From: Patagioenas fasciata
Taxonomy: Eukaryota; Chordata; Aves; Columbiformes; Columbidae
NCBI RefSeq assembly: GCF_037038585.1
Contig: NC_092521.1
Location: forward strand, 77,118,398-77,182,397
Direction: 5' to 3'
Length of the DNA stretch: 64,000 nt
The notes under the pieces are model-generated. The model searched no databases and was not told the origin of the DNA. It saw nothing but the letters and a program-made list of their open reading frames with translations. Below are positions 51,435 to 64,000 of this stretch, piece by piece. Position 1 is the first letter of the stretch, and each line of letters begins with the position of its first letter. The position numbers and the translations under genes were made by a program.

Positions 51435-53234
51435 GTAAGGCTCTTCTGTTCACTCCTGACATACTGGGTCTTAGGAGGACTGTGTGTTGTGGCTATTATT
51501 TTTAAGATTTTTTCAAGGCCCTGAAAGAAATTAGTCTGCATAAAATAATCCTGGCCAAGCCCACTCCCAAGTAAGTTTGTATTTTCTTTGAACTAAAACA
51601 GAAAAACCCATACATTTTTAGTAGATGCCATTAACTATTTTAACTTAAAAATAAATGAAATCTTGACCCAAGTGTACAATACTATACTGCTTTTTTCCTT
51701 AAAGCTTATTTTCCTGTGTTTGCTCTGGCAAGCAACCAGTCAACATTGTGGTCATGTAATGTGCAGTATTCGTGTTTATAACATCTCTTTTCTCCTGCTT
51801 GTTGCACCTACCTCAGTCAGTCTGTAGTAATTGCTGACTGTAGGCAAATGTATAATCACGAAGAAATATCTTAGCTGCTAAGACATTCTTCAACCACCTT
51901 GTAGTTTAAATAAATTAAAAAAAAAAAAAACTATTTACATAGTCTCAGTAGGATTCAGTGTTTGCCAGTGCTGCTTTTATAACAGACTGATTTATATTGA
52001 CATTCACCGTGTTGATCCTGATGCAGACTGCAGTGAGAGCAGAGTTTACCCCCAGGTTTTCTTCTATCCCACCCAACATGGCAATACTCAGTGAACAAGT
52101 GTAACAGATCACATAAATCTAAGAGATGCTCTGAAGAGAGTTACTAGTTTCAAGTGTACAGTTGGAAAGCAAGCAGTCCATAATTTCTGTTAAAACTGAA
52201 ACACTGGGCTTTAACCTGTAACGGAAGCTGTAGTTTTCCCCTACAAGTGTTAAAAAAGTGCTAAAATATGTACATCAGGAAAAATTTGACCAAGGAGGCC
52301 ATCACTTTGTAGTCTAAAAGCTGTTGCAAGGGTTGCCTGTCTCCACAGCCATGGTTTCCTTTGCAGCCCTCAAGCATGCCACTCAAAGGTAATCACTTTA
52401 CAAAGAAATGTGTACTGGTCTTTGTCATGACTTCTCACTGATGAAGAGTATGGGATATTTGTGAGAGTTCATGGGACATGGCATTTCCTCCCAGGAAACA
52501 AATTTCCATCAGGCAACATTAATGGACATTACAAGCCATGTCTAAAGATGGGAGCAGTTCAGTGTGATGTTAATTTAGTAATATCGCCACTAAACATTTC
52601 CAGGTAGTACCAAACTTTGCTTCACGTCGTACCAAAAAGTGAACTCTGCTAAAGAAGTCACTGTGGGGTAGGTTTTGAATACTGGAAGAGAGAATTGCGA
52701 CCATAATGGTCACATTCATAGTGAAGTCATGAGTATAATAGCTTTCCAAAGAAAGTGGTGAAGTCTCCAAAACTCTCTCCTACTTATATTTATCTGCCCT
52801 AATATGAATTTGGACTATAAAAGCTTTAACACTGACTCCTTCCTGGCCTTTATAACTCATGATAATGAGCTCAGAATTAATCCAGAGGGCTGACATTGAC
52901 TTGACACACTCTGCCAGCACTTGCTGTTGATCCCCAAAGCAACTGGAAATGACTCAGTCAGCAGAAGCTTGCACAAGCTCTTAACAACTTGGATGTTTTC
53001 CCCTGTCTATGATAATCCTGAGCTACAGTGTTGACACCACTTATTTAATTCATTATCACAAGATATTGTTGTAGTGTTAATACAGATTACTTTGAGGTTA
53101 ACATTGCAACCAGAGGACCTACAGAGCAATAGATGCTGCTTAATTATTGCTGAGTGTTAAGTAGTAACACTGAGCAGTGTATTATAAAGCACTGAAAGTC
53201 CAGCTTACTCAGGCTTTCCTTTAATGGAGGATTT

Positions 53235-53284
53235 ATTTTGTTTTGTTTGGTGGTTTTTTTGTTTTATTGTTTGTTTGTTTGTTT
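53235..53284. repeat. (TTTG)n-type low-complexity tract
   Basis: T-rich with regularly spaced G, ending in several TTTG units. Confidence 0.85.
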
Positions 53285-54186
53285 ACTTTAGACCATGAAA
53301 ATAATTATATATTTGCAAAATAAATTATTCTGAGATATCACTGTTATTTATACCAAAATGACAGTTTTTTCTGCGTAACATTTAATAGCAAATCCACATT
53401 ATTCCAGTTAGTTGTAAGGTGATATTGGAAGGTTTCAGAAAGTGTTGCCATTTTTGTTCCAACCCACAGACTAGGTGGACCATCACATATGGTCAGATCC
53501 CTAGGAGGACCTGCATGTGAAAGAGGCTGCAGTCATGCAGGATCATTCATGGTGTTTCAGAGTCTGTCTCTGTAACACAAGATACAGATACTAAGGCAGA
53601 TGACAGGGAGGCCTCTTTAGTTTTGGCTGAGGAGTTTAAAATCCATGCTTGCCTAAGCCATTTCATGACTGCCCAGACAGGATGCTCGAATCAGAGCATC
53701 AGTTTGAATTAAATAGAATTATCTTAAAGACCAGCTAGAGTTTCAGAAGACAAGTTAATTCAGTTTCTCATATTGCTTTTGATGAGTTAAGATTCTCATC
53801 CTTCAAATAAGGTATCTAAAGCTGAAGTTTTTTGCAAGTGCTGACATGAGAAAGATAGGCTGGAGGGATCAGTGAAAACCAGTACTTTCTTAACAAGCTT
53901 ATTAGTAGTAAAAAAACCACCAAGAAATAGAGTCCTCTGCTTAGTCTGTAAATTTCAATTTGAAAATTGGTCTGTTCGCTTGGTCTCTCAATATTTCTTA
54001 CAGACATGGAATCCCTCCGGAAAGGGATCTTGCCTTCCAAAACAGTACATTTGTTTCAGTCTGCAGCAGGTGGTGCCTAAAAACGGATGGTGATGCTGTA
54101 AAAGCAGAAGTAAAATCATTAAATGTCAGTACAAGGACAATGCAGAAAAAATGGGAAATTGATGCAAACAAGAGATTGAAATAAGC

Positions 54187-54204
54187 AGAAAGAAAGAAAG
54201 AAAG
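54187..54204. repeat. (GAAA)n microsatellite
   Basis: Four GAAA units plus a partial one. Confidence 0.85.
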
Positions 54205-54478
54205 GAATGAGAGTGCTTTCCGAAAAAGGGAAAGGGAAGGAAAATTACATTACAATTTTTTTCTAAGTTCTGCTGCTGCTGAGGGCATAGCTACATCAGT
54301 GGCAGTGTAGGGTAGGTATTTAGAGAGAGTTGTATTTGCTCACAAATTACAGATATGTTACAGGAACCAGTTTGGGGCAAGGCTGTAGAGCTGGGAACAC
54401 AAAATTGGAAGTTATTCCAGTTTCTGTTTATTAAGGGAGACATGAGAATAGAAACACTTAAAGCATCCACAGGATAAA

Positions 54479-54560
54479 ATCATAGAATGTCCTGAATCAT
54501 AGAATCATAGAATGTCCTGAGTTGGAAGGGACCTACAAGGATCATCGAGTCCTTTGGCTC
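54479..54560 (-). mobile_element. Short CR1 3'-terminal fragment
   Basis: The + strand reads ATCATAGAAT repeated, then GAGTTGGAAGGGACCTACAA and GGATCATCGAGTCC. This is the reverse complement of a CR1 tail: the octamer-type 3' repeats come first, then the conserved GGTCCCTTCCAACTC box. Only about 80 bp remain. The inserted orientation is opposite to ANKRD33B. Confidence 0.85.
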
Positions 54561-57091
54561 AATGCATCCATCAGAAAGCATTCACCAGCCAGAGACCAAA
54601 CACAGGCTTTTTTCAGGTACAAGTCGAAATTGTGATGTTATATGACGGAGCATCTTCCTTACTATGCAGCTTATCTTTCTGCTTGCATTATAGATTATTA
54701 GGTAAAATTGTCATGATTATATGCATTTCCTCTGTGGCAGAAATCAAGTGATTTAAGCTACTACAGGTATCTGTGCTGATCTTCAAATATGGCTGACAAG
54801 GTGAAGAAGTGTAGCCTTAACATGCCAGTTCTGGCAAAAGATAGATCTGGCAAAAGGTAGATCAGGCTTACAAATATTATTTTAGAGCTGCATACAGCTT
54901 TCATAGCAGACTCTAAATCACAGAAGACTCACCTGGTTTATGATTTACCTATATAGTTTTAGTTCACCCAGATGAAAGAGAACTGAAGGAAACTTTATGG
55001 CCTTAAATCAAAAGCATATGACAGAGTTCAAATAAAAACTTGGCAGCTCTGAGTTTTGCTTTGAATTTGATATCTGTTTGAACTGGAAATTTGATGCAAA
55101 CCTCAGGAGGACAGAAGTTACTGCAGATTAAAACTGAAGAGGTTTTCAGGAATCCCTGAGACACAAAACTTCTGAGAATCACAAACCTCTTCAATTTCGT
55201 TGTTATCTTATTGCACTTTATTTTTTTTTCTCTGTCTCATTTAAGACCATCTGTAGTCCCCTGAAGAGTTTTGGCTGAGCAAGGTCTTTCAGGATTGATT
55301 CTTAGGATCATCCAGATTTGCAAAATGTCTCTTACACATGTTTTTGGGAAAGGGAAGAAAATCTTTAGTAATGTAACAAATGCTGAAAAATCTTCTATGT
55401 TATTATTTCTTCTTCTTTCAGTTCCCATCTCTGGTTTCTGTGGTCAAAAATCAGTATTTCATCTGCTCCAAAACCTTCATGAAGACACACACTGTATATC
55501 AGTGAAACAGAGCATGTCCTGTAAAACAATTCTGGGACGAAGATTCTCCCAGTAGTACCGATACCCTGTTAGGATTTTATCTTTTGCAATAGAGTCAGTG
55601 AAGGCAAAGCCTCTGTATTGAGTAAGCAGGACTGGGTTACTTGATCCTGTCCTGAACCCAGTTCACTTTTGCTGTGTTCAGTTTGTTGTGGTTTGCTGTA
55701 TCTTTATATTTCATTGGCATCAGACTGCGCAAGGTTCATGGAGCTCCTTATTTAGTTTCCTCTGGTATTGCTAAGCTGATCTGCGGTATCTCTACATCTC
55801 CTCAAGTTTCAGGAGAGTTTCCAGTTATGCAGAAAGGTAGCAGGGTCCAGCAAATTCTAGGAGATGAAAAGTAACACCTAGGCAACATCTTAAATTAATT
55901 GGTAAAGATCTTCTTGCTTTCCAAAGTGAATGCAGAACTGCATCGGTACAAAGCAACTGCTGATGAAATCTGTACCAGATGTGGCACTACAGACTTTAAA
56001 AGTTTTTCTGTATAAATTAAATTCTGCTTCAGTAAGATTTCTAGATGGATTTGAATGACATGCATCACAGAATATTCAGCTGGACTACAGAGTGAGATGA
56101 GAGAGTATTTTTACAGCTCCTAGTAATTAAATTGTGATTGTTGCAGCTGCCTGACAGACTGCATTATTTTATCAAGCATCAAAGCATCATAAAACGAATG
56201 ACAAGTGAATGGAAAACTGTTTTGAATCAGTCATAATGACATTAGATACTTGTCTTATTCTGATAGCCCAATTATAAAGACTTGATGGTTTAATTGGTCC
56301 TCTAGCTGTTTAAATGGAGATGTCTTCAACTACTCGTATGCCCTTGCTGACACCAGCTATCCTGGTGTACAAGGCACATGAATGGCAACAACAGTTGCTT
56401 TTAGAAACAGAACTGAAGTAATTTATCTTAGAAACAGAACTGAATTCATTGATTTTACAAACAAATCTGAATATCAGTGCCATTTTACTGTTGCTGAAGC
56501 GTAGACAAGTGGTTTTACACTGTCAGATGGAAAACTAAAAATGTGGGATTCTACGCAAAATATTTTTTTGTTTTGTGTCAGACCTGGCACAGTTTGTTAA
56601 TATCATTGGTTGGAACTACTGCATGTAATCACTTTTTAATGAAGTATCATTATAGTAAGGCTCAAATTTTCCAGTGAAAAAGCTGACCCTTTGCAGTAAT
56701 TTCCACGAGGTGATGAGTCGTCCTTCCGTAAACTGTAGGAATTCCCTTTGCAGTGCTACAGACTGAGTCAAGAAACTGAGGTCCCTTGCAACCTCAGAGT
56801 GACCATCTCTGCTTCTCAATTATTCCCTTACCTTAAACTGAGTTTTCATAGAGGAGAGCAACTTGAGAGAAGGTGAGAACCCAGGTTTCCAGGCCCCGAG
56901 CCTGGTCACAAGTCAGTGCCACTTAACCCTAAGGCTAATGACTCTGATGAGTGAAGAAGGATACAAAGAAAATAGATTTTATTAGTTATCTGCACTTTTC
57001 CAATCAATCATGCAGGAGTAATTTTTGGTTTAACCTTGAGATGGTGCCTTAATTCTGTGACGTATTTTCTCTGCTTTTTATTTCTTTAAAG

Positions 57092-57232
57092 GGCACATAA
57101 CCATTACAAACTATTTGTTGAACTATTTTCCCGGGCTTGATATTGAGAAGAGGAATGTGTTTGGATTCACAGCACTGATGAAATCTGCGATGCAGGGCCG
57201 AACTGAATGTGTGAAAGCCCTGATGTTGGCAG
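57092..57232 (+). CDS. ANKRD33B: ANKRD33B exon 3: third and fourth ankyrin repeats
   Basis: This 141-nt exon follows the acceptor TTCTTTAAAG and ends at GCAG|GTATGC, phase 1 at both ends. It supplies the last two bases of codon 188 and codons 189-234, plus the first base of 235. The translation [20 protein letters not shown], then [20 protein letters not shown] and KALMLAG, completes repeat 3 and opens repeat 4 (about 214-246). [15 protein letters not shown] is a diagnostic ANKRD33/ANKRD33B string. Because the length is a multiple of three (141), skipping this exon would keep the frame while deleting one and a half repeats. No stop or frameshift is present. Confidence 0.95.
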
Positions 57233-60200
57233 GTATGCAAAGTACTTTGCTGCTTCTTTGTCATCTTCTACCTGTATATACTAGACAGTTACACAAAAAC
57301 ACCAAGAAGAAAATTGGCTTTTGGGGTGTTCACTCTAAGAGGTGTTGTGCAGCCTTCCCTAGAAATGGGTGCAGCTTTTAGATAAGTCGTAGACAAGGTG
57401 GTGAAGCTACATGTGAGAGGTGAAGAAGCACTCAGTTTGCCTATGGAAACTCAACTCGGATCTCTTCAAGAGCTCTCAGGGTGAGAGTCATTGTCTTGAG
57501 GAGAGTTTGGGGAGTGTCATCATCAAGATTTGTAGACAAGCAGTTAATGGTGTTCATGACACAGCTGAGAAAGACACACAGGTCTCTTTCTGCCAGTTCT
57601 GTGGGTGTGATGGTGCAAGGGTGTGTGATGGTGGTAGGACCATAGCTAGACCTCCACCTCTACCTCCAGCCATGGCAGACCCTGGGGCAGGGCATGGAGA
57701 GCTTTGGAGGCTCTGCCTCCTGTCAGGAGAGTTTAGTGTAGGGTTCATATCCCACAGGGGACAGTGGTGGGAAATTTGGCAGCATAGGGAATAACCTCTC
57801 TTTCTAACATCTCTACAGATCTGAGTTGGGTCTCTGGGCTTATGGGCAACAGAACACCAGCAGGACTGTATCTCCTGCAAGGAGGGAGTCATGGCACAGG
57901 GAGCGGGCATGTTTATCTCTGCCTCTCTACCGCTCTTCATGCTTGAGAAGAGGAAATATATTTCTTGCTGTTGGCTCTTGACTGTGGTTGAATTTCCAGC
58001 CATATGCATTGTGAGGTGAAGGGGTTCTGGAGGGGAAACTCAAAAATCGAGAGGCATTCAGGCAACAGCCTCTACAGGAGCAGTCCCAGCATACAGCAGA
58101 TTTTAGGCACAAAGTTGTTTGTTTTTATTGTGTTAAGTAATTCGTATGCAAGGGAATCCCTTGACACAAATTAAATATTATAAAAATGATAACAGATTGC
58201 ATGTGAATATTGCTACTGTCTAGGCCAAAAATCTTACAGGTCCACTTCAATGAGAGAGATCTTGAATAAGTAGTTAATTTCAGTCATTTTGCTGTCACAG
58301 AAGTTTAACCCCTCATAATATGAATATTTTAATTTGCAGGTATTTATCAAGCATAGTGATATTACTTTCATTCGTGTCCATAATATCAGGTTTCTAGATG
58401 TTGATAGGACACAGAAAATGTTTGGATGGTGAGGTAACTGGCATGTTATTTTCTACAATGTTCTGTAGCTTCTTATACTGGAATCAAGTCTTTGGAATTG
58501 AATCACGCATTTTGGAGTTAAATTTTTTGAAACAAAATTATAAAATGACTGTCAGACCTACAGAGCTAGAGAACTTCCAGACACAGATGCACTTTCTGGA
58601 CTAACACATACTTAGTGCAGATGCTAGTTCAGAATTTCCCAGTGCTTGTTATAAATTATCACTTAAAATGAAACTGCAAACTTAGTACCTTACAACTTGT
58701 CGAACTGACCTTACAGTATTGTGACTTTCTATTATTATCATGGAGATTGTTGTTCTTTCTGTTTTGGTCACCGGACGGTATTTCACAACTTTTCTGTCTC
58801 TATAGATAACTCAGTCTTTGTTATTCTATTTCTTGTACAAAATGTATCAAAATCAAAGTTCACTATGTAGTTGCTGCCTCTGGTGTCTGAATAGCCACTT
58901 TCCCATTTACATGATTCAGAAGAAAATAGAATACTGGGGAGAACACGTCTTTAGTCAGCCAGAAAATGGTTTTGTTAGCTTCCAAATTGAGTTTACCTAC
59001 AGAAAGTTGTACTGACCTGTTTGTGCATCAGAGATCGTGAGAATACTGAGGATCATTCATTGGCTAAAGAGGTGCAGAGTTAATATACTTTGAGTTTCTA
59101 AATTGCAGTTTATGTATGTTTTTTGATGAGTATTTTGCAGGTCCTCACATTTTCAGTTCAAAATAGGGGCTGTAAAGGAAGTGTGTCAAATTGCCTGTGC
59201 TCATTTTAATATTTGTTGATTTTTTAGCACTGTACAGTCTGGCAAAATGTAGGGAGGGAGCTGCTCATTCAGAATGGACTGAGAAGTAGTTCAGGGCTTA
59301 AGGGATGCTGAGTGACTGCTGAGAATAAAGTGCTAGTTTGCTGAAGAAGGTGAAAGAATTTGTTATTAAAAGATTCAGTGAAAAAAATCAATTTCACAGA
59401 TTAACCAGCAAAATTTTATGTTAAAACGTAAGAATGCATGGAAATATAGGGGGGAAACACCCAAAATCAGCTGTGGGTCTACTTGCATAGCAACAAAGCA
59501 GGTATGCGTCTTTAGAAAAAGAGGAGAAGGTTTTTAAACCCAATATCTGTTTAGTGGCTTGGGTAAGATCTCTATTGACAGGCATCTACTTATGGCAATG
59601 AGTAGATGAGTAAAACCTCCCTGGCCACCTAAGCATGGATTTAACACAGTCAGATGGGGAAGAGGTAACAGCAACATGTGACAGATGGTTAGAGATGGAT
59701 TGTCAAAGTGACTGCTCTTTCAGAAACTTCAGTTCCTGGAGGGTGGCCAAGGTCAATCACTATAAGATTAAGGCGCTCCGAGACACTTGGCCATAATGTT
59801 TGCTCTTTCAAAGTGAGTCTTTGGAACATGTGAATTTGCTATTTGTGAATGCACAGCGAGTAAGGGGGGATCCCAGTCGCTCATCAGCAGTTTGTCACAG
59901 GCGGCTGCGCTGCCAGGACCAGGCTGCTGCCCGCATTCAGCAAGCGAGCCAGCTCAAGCCAGGGCACAGAAATGCCGGTTGTAATTCATGCATCAAGCCC
60001 TGCTGCAATCTCCAGTTTAAACTCATTGCTGCTTTAGTAAAGTCATGGGAGTGGCTACAGATCTGGAGATTGGGCTTTAAATACTGTGTGAAAAACAGGT
60101 TGGTAACAGATGCCTGAGCTCTTTCACTCCCTGTTCTTAAATCCGGGATGTAAATTTTGCATCTAAAGGGACATTAAACCTTCTTAATCAAATAGAATAT

Positions 60201-63200
60201 TGATATGTCAAAGGGTCATGTGTATTCAAACTAGTTGTGCTGAAAGTTATCATCTTCAGGGCAATTTCCATAGGAAAATCAGGCAAGTGTCAAATGCAGT
60301 TTTCCTAAAAGAACACTTGTAGCCTATACTTGCACTGAAATGACAATTAATTTGATAAGACTGCTATCACATTTAAAAAGGGACATGACTATTCATGTCT
60401 CTTCCAGATGAGGCATTCTGCTGAATGACGTTTGTTCAGAAACGTCTCCTGATTCATGCAGGAAATCAATACCACTGTAGTAAATCACATCTTAGAAGAG
60501 ATTTTGTGATAAAGGTACAAAGTCAGCATCGATTTCTGTTGAAAAATCAGGATTTCAACACTCTGTAGTACTGTTTTCTGAGATAAAGTTTCCGAACACG
60601 TGGGGACGCATCTGTCTGCAGCAAGAGCAGGCTTCTCCTCAAAGGGAGGTGAACCGAGGGTGACAGCAAGGCACACAGAGGCACTAGCCTCATCAGCAAA
60701 GTTGCTCCTTGAAGAAATGGAGCAGGGATGGCGACAGTAATCAAGATCAGACAGTACTGCAGTGATTACCAGGCAAGTCCATAGAGACAAGGTAGGTCTG
60801 AGGTCAAAACTAGAAATTAAGTCTGTGAGTCAGGGTCCAAATCAGCAAGGCACATAGCTAGGCATAGGCATAGCTCAGGCTAGGATCAGAGCTGAGCATC
60901 TGAGCTTAAATGCAGCCCCCAAGCAAAGGTGGGGTGTCCCCGTGAGCACTTTCTCACACAGATCTTTTTACACAACTCTGATGCAAGGTCTCACAGCTGC
61001 ACTGTGAGCTGGGATGTCTTTCTTGAAGACAGTGCTAAACATCTGTCTGTACCTCTTCCTTGTTTACAAGCAGAGTATACGGTTTGTTCAAATTTATACT
61101 TGGAGAAAATTCCTTTAGCTACTGTTCTTCCTGTGGTAAATCCTTGCCTGTTACATGTACAACAAGGAAACAACTCCGATGCAATATGCCCTGTTCACAG
61201 TCAGCTCTAGTGGGAGGGCGTGCAGACCCAAGCAAGTGTTAAGAAGGGGAAAGGACAAGAGGCTCACCTGAGATGGGAGAGATTCAGAGGTGTGAAGTCT
61301 GGGTAGGGTGGTTTAAAACTGGGCTAGTGTAACAGGAGGACATTTCTTTGTATGTCTTTGTTTCTTGCCTCATTGATTTGTCTGTAGCTTTTGCAGTCAT
61401 GAACTTCTTCAAACCCTGCTACCTTTGAGAACTTGCAATCCTTTCTTTGTTCCACAGCTAATGAACTCATTGATTAAATCTTCCTCCTTTTTGCCTCCTC
61501 TCTGCTTTCCAGTGTCAACCCTATCCTTGACTCTCTGCAGTGCCCCTGTGCTTTCTCTCTGAGTAGTCCTTTCTGCAAATATCACTTAGATTACATTTAA
61601 ACTGAGATCAGCTCTTTTGATTAGGGTGTCTCCATCTACATTCACTCTTGGTCTGTGCCTCTATCATCTGCTTTTTAGGGATTTTCTCAGAGATTTAGGA
61701 ATCAACTGGTATTTAATAGAGTTGAAAATGAGCTTCTGATCACTTTCCCCATGCTCTCCTTTTTCCTCTTTTTTCTTGTAATGATGAAACACCCTTTGTG
61801 GGAAGGTTATACTGGACTCGTTGCAAACTGGTTCCTGGTTACCATTCCTTATATCTAGTCTCTCTTATACTAGTCTGAAATGCTGTCACCAAGATAATCC
61901 ACCCTGAAAAATATAATTTCTCATTATGTTTGTGTTGGCTGTTTGAAAATGGTGCTTCAGCAGATAGAGAAGCCCTTCAGTAAGTCAGATGGTGTAGCCC
62001 ATTCATATCCCAGCTCGGAACTCTTTCAAGGAACCCAGAAATTATCTACAGGATCAGTGATACATGTAAAACACAATCAAATGTTAAAGAGCTCAGTTAT
62101 TTTGAAAGCATCTGGGCAAAGTGCCCGTGCCTGTCCCAGGGAATGTGCTGCAGAGCTGCTGAACCAAGTCTACATTCTGGAGTGTGCAAAGCTCCGAGAT
62201 CAGTCAAAGTTTAAAGGCAAAATATAAAACAAAGTATTTGCAGCTTAAGAACATGACTGCCTGAAACCAGGGCATATTCACTCATTAATTCACTAACACA
62301 CCCATATACTCTAAAGCAGTATGTTTGTGTGCCCAGCTGTATGTGTGTGCCCAGCTGGTATGGCCAGGATTACTTGGGTGCAATGCAGGGATATGATGCT
62401 GGCTGTTGAGTCCTCAATACGTCTCTGAGATTCTTTTTGATGGGCAACACCAAGCTAGTTTTTGGACAGACCTTTTTTACCCTTTAGCATTCACCAGATA
62501 TAACGTGTTGGGCATTTGCAACAGTGTCTTGCTGACTTCAGCTTCCAAAACCACTTTTTGCTGCTCATTGTTCTGCAGTAATTCTTCCAAAAGTGCACTG
62601 TGTATTGAGCTTCCTCTGTCCTTTACATAGCTCTTCTGTGTGAGCAGAACTAGGCACGTGCCAGCCTCATTGACAAATGCCCATACTCCCACTCCAATAC
62701 CAGAACTGAGAGGACTTCCCAACAGTTTTCTGTTTGCCATGGAATGTGGCAGCATTGGATGAAGTATGACAGAAGTTGTAAAGGATACAGCAGACCTGAT
62801 TAGGATGCTTGCTCCTTTTACTCTTGTATCCTCTCCTCAGGCAGCCAGGTGCCCTGCAGAAGAGTGCAACCCCACCTGAAAGCAGAGTGAAGAGCAAGGG
62901 TAGAAGCCCATGAAAATGGGCTTATAGGAACATGGAGAGATCGAAAGGAAGGCAAGGATGGAAAAGGATGCAGAAATATATGAGGAGAAAGAATGGTGAT
63001 GGGGACAGATGTCAGAAGTGACTGGATAGAGATCATAATTAGGGAACGTGGGAGGAGAGGCTGAAAGATAATAACCATTAGAAATCAATTCCTTCCAGGA
63101 GCTAACACTGTACTTCAAATGTCTAATCCTCTGCTGTCTAGCATGTGTCCCAGTCATTTGTTTTGGCTGGTCCAACTACTACATTTCCTCAAGGGTGGTA

Positions 63201-63831
63201 ATCTAAGGTAGATGGCACCAGCTGTTCTGGGCTGAGACTGAAGCTCCATCTTCCCTGTTACCACTCTCTGACATGTATGGAAGCTTTCCTAATATTTGAT
63301 CACCTTTGTCACCATCATGTCAACTTTCTCAAATTCTACAGTGTCCTTTCAGAGATAAGAGAACCTGAACTGTACATGTTGCATTTTCTCTATTTTTTTC
63401 CTATTTTTTAATCTATTTTTCCCTATTTTGGGGGGTAGAAATTAATTGTATTTTATTTGCTATTTTGGCCCCTAGTGAGCACTGAGCTGATATTTTCATG
63501 GAACTTGTGATCATTAGCCCAAGGTCTCTCTTCTGAGTGGCAGCAATAAGTGCAAAGGGAAGATAACATATAATGCATTATGTCATTCTTTGCATTGCTT
63601 TAAGTGAATTTTGTATATACAGCTTTAATTTCTTTTATTATTTTTTAAAATAAATCAGGAGTTCAGAAAGTCAGGAACCCTGATCTCTCCTTTTTGAGTG
63701 TTCATTTTTACACAAATATTGTAGTGCTTCATATGTGATGTTTTCTTGCAGGGATCTGCCTGATTCAACTCTGATCATAGCAACAGAAGTGTGGGCAGTT
63801 TCATTAATTGATTGTTTTTCTTTTCTTTGAG
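57233..63831 (+). other. ANKRD33B: ANKRD33B intron 3
   Basis: A 6,599-bp intron from GTATGC to TTTCTTTGAG. No exon is supported. The interval 57560-57900 is relatively GC-rich and unidentified. The interval about 60600-61000 has an AG-rich, internally repetitive texture that could be an old LTR. A 19-20-bp tandem duplication lies at 62321-62359. The rest is plain AT-rich DNA. Confidence 0.75.
62321..62359. repeat. Two-copy tandem duplication, about 19-20 bp
   Basis: Two adjacent copies of a TGTGTGCCCAGCTG-containing unit (62321-62340 and 62341-62359) differ by one or two bases, typical of replication slippage. Confidence 0.7.
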
Positions 63832-64000
63832 GGGCAAATGTTCATGCGACTGACCCAAGCCGTGGACTGACTTCATGGGAATGGGCTTGTTACACAGGAA
63901 GATCAGAATCTGCCTTCATTATGCAAAAGCTGATGGACAGGCCATGCCCGGAACAGTTTTGTGATCAATACAAACCAGAATGGCCAAAGATGAAGGAACT
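63832..64000 (+). CDS. ANKRD33B: ANKRD33B exon 4 (5' part, truncated by the window edge): end of repeat 4, fifth repeat
   Basis: The acceptor TTTCTTTGAG precedes GGGCAAATG. Joined to the last base of exon 3 this gives [12 protein letters not shown]. The exon reads residues 235-290 in phase with no stop to the last base of the window. It covers the end of repeat 4, a degenerate fifth repeat ([20 protein letters not shown], about 248-271) and the conserved DRPCPEQF segment that follows the ankyrin block in this family. In mammals the protein is roughly 490 residues and the final exon is long, so about 200 C-terminal residues, the stop codon and the 3' UTR should lie beyond 64000. The exon's 3' end is therefore unknown. 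Confidence 0.93.

Larger units (their letters stand above)
51435..57091 (+). other. ANKRD33B: ANKRD33B intron 2
   Basis: A 5,657-bp intron from the GTAAGG donor to the TTTAAAG acceptor. It contains T/G-rich and GAAA simple repeats (53235-53284, 54187-54204) and one short CR1 fragment at 54479-54560. No additional exon is supported. The part around 56130-56330 is rich in ATTA/TAAT cores but has no coding signal. Confidence 0.75.

Noticed and set aside
20833..57660. Same peptide VCDGGRT readable near 20840 and near 57620
   Set aside because: Only about 12 identical bases (GTGTGATGGTGG) are shared, with unrelated flanks; treated as coincidence rather than a dispersed repeat.

Overview
The window is nuclear DNA from a vertebrate, almost certainly a bird. 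Evidence: split genes with GT/AG introns, a CpG-island promoter, sparse transposable elements, CR1 LINE fragments ending in the avian-type ATTCTGTG-like octamer, and a solo ERVL-like LTR starting TGTCCTGGTTTTG on the minus strand. Nothing prokaryotic (operons, CRISPR, ribosome binding sites) is present. I cannot name the species.

One protein-coding gene can be supported, on the + strand: ANKRD33B (ankyrin repeat domain 33B). Four exons lie in the window. Exon 1 coding part is 19334-19765, exon 2 is 51305-51434, exon 3 is 57092-57232, and the start of exon 4 is 63832-64000. All junctions are GT/AG and in phase (0, 1, 1). Together they encode 290 complete codons: an acidic N-terminus, a conserved [13 protein letters not shown] segment and about five ankyrin repeats. 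The gene runs off the right edge, so the C-terminal part is missing. Exon 1 sits in a strong CpG island (about 18520-19860).

Layout: 1 to about 18.5 kb is AT-rich sequence upstream of the gene, with simple repeats and no convincing exon. About 18.5-19.9 kb is the promoter, CpG island and exon 1. Intron 1 (19.8-51.3 kb) carries an intact 661-bp solo LTR in antisense with a 5-bp target-site duplication (42236-42896), and a 5'-truncated CR1 in sense (about 48660-49506). Intron 2 (51.4-57.1 kb) has a short antisense CR1 3' end near 54.5 kb. Intron 3 (57.2-63.8 kb) holds only a short tandem duplication and one possible old repeat.

I found no new multi-gene system. The items most worth a second look are the LTR, whose minus-strand promoter layout includes a TCTCGCGAGA palindrome upstream of a TATA box inside an ANKRD33B intron, and the promoter-proximal region, which has an NRL-half-site-like plus CRX/OTX-like pair, a G-quadruplex motif and a long upstream frame separated from the coding frame by a single TGA.
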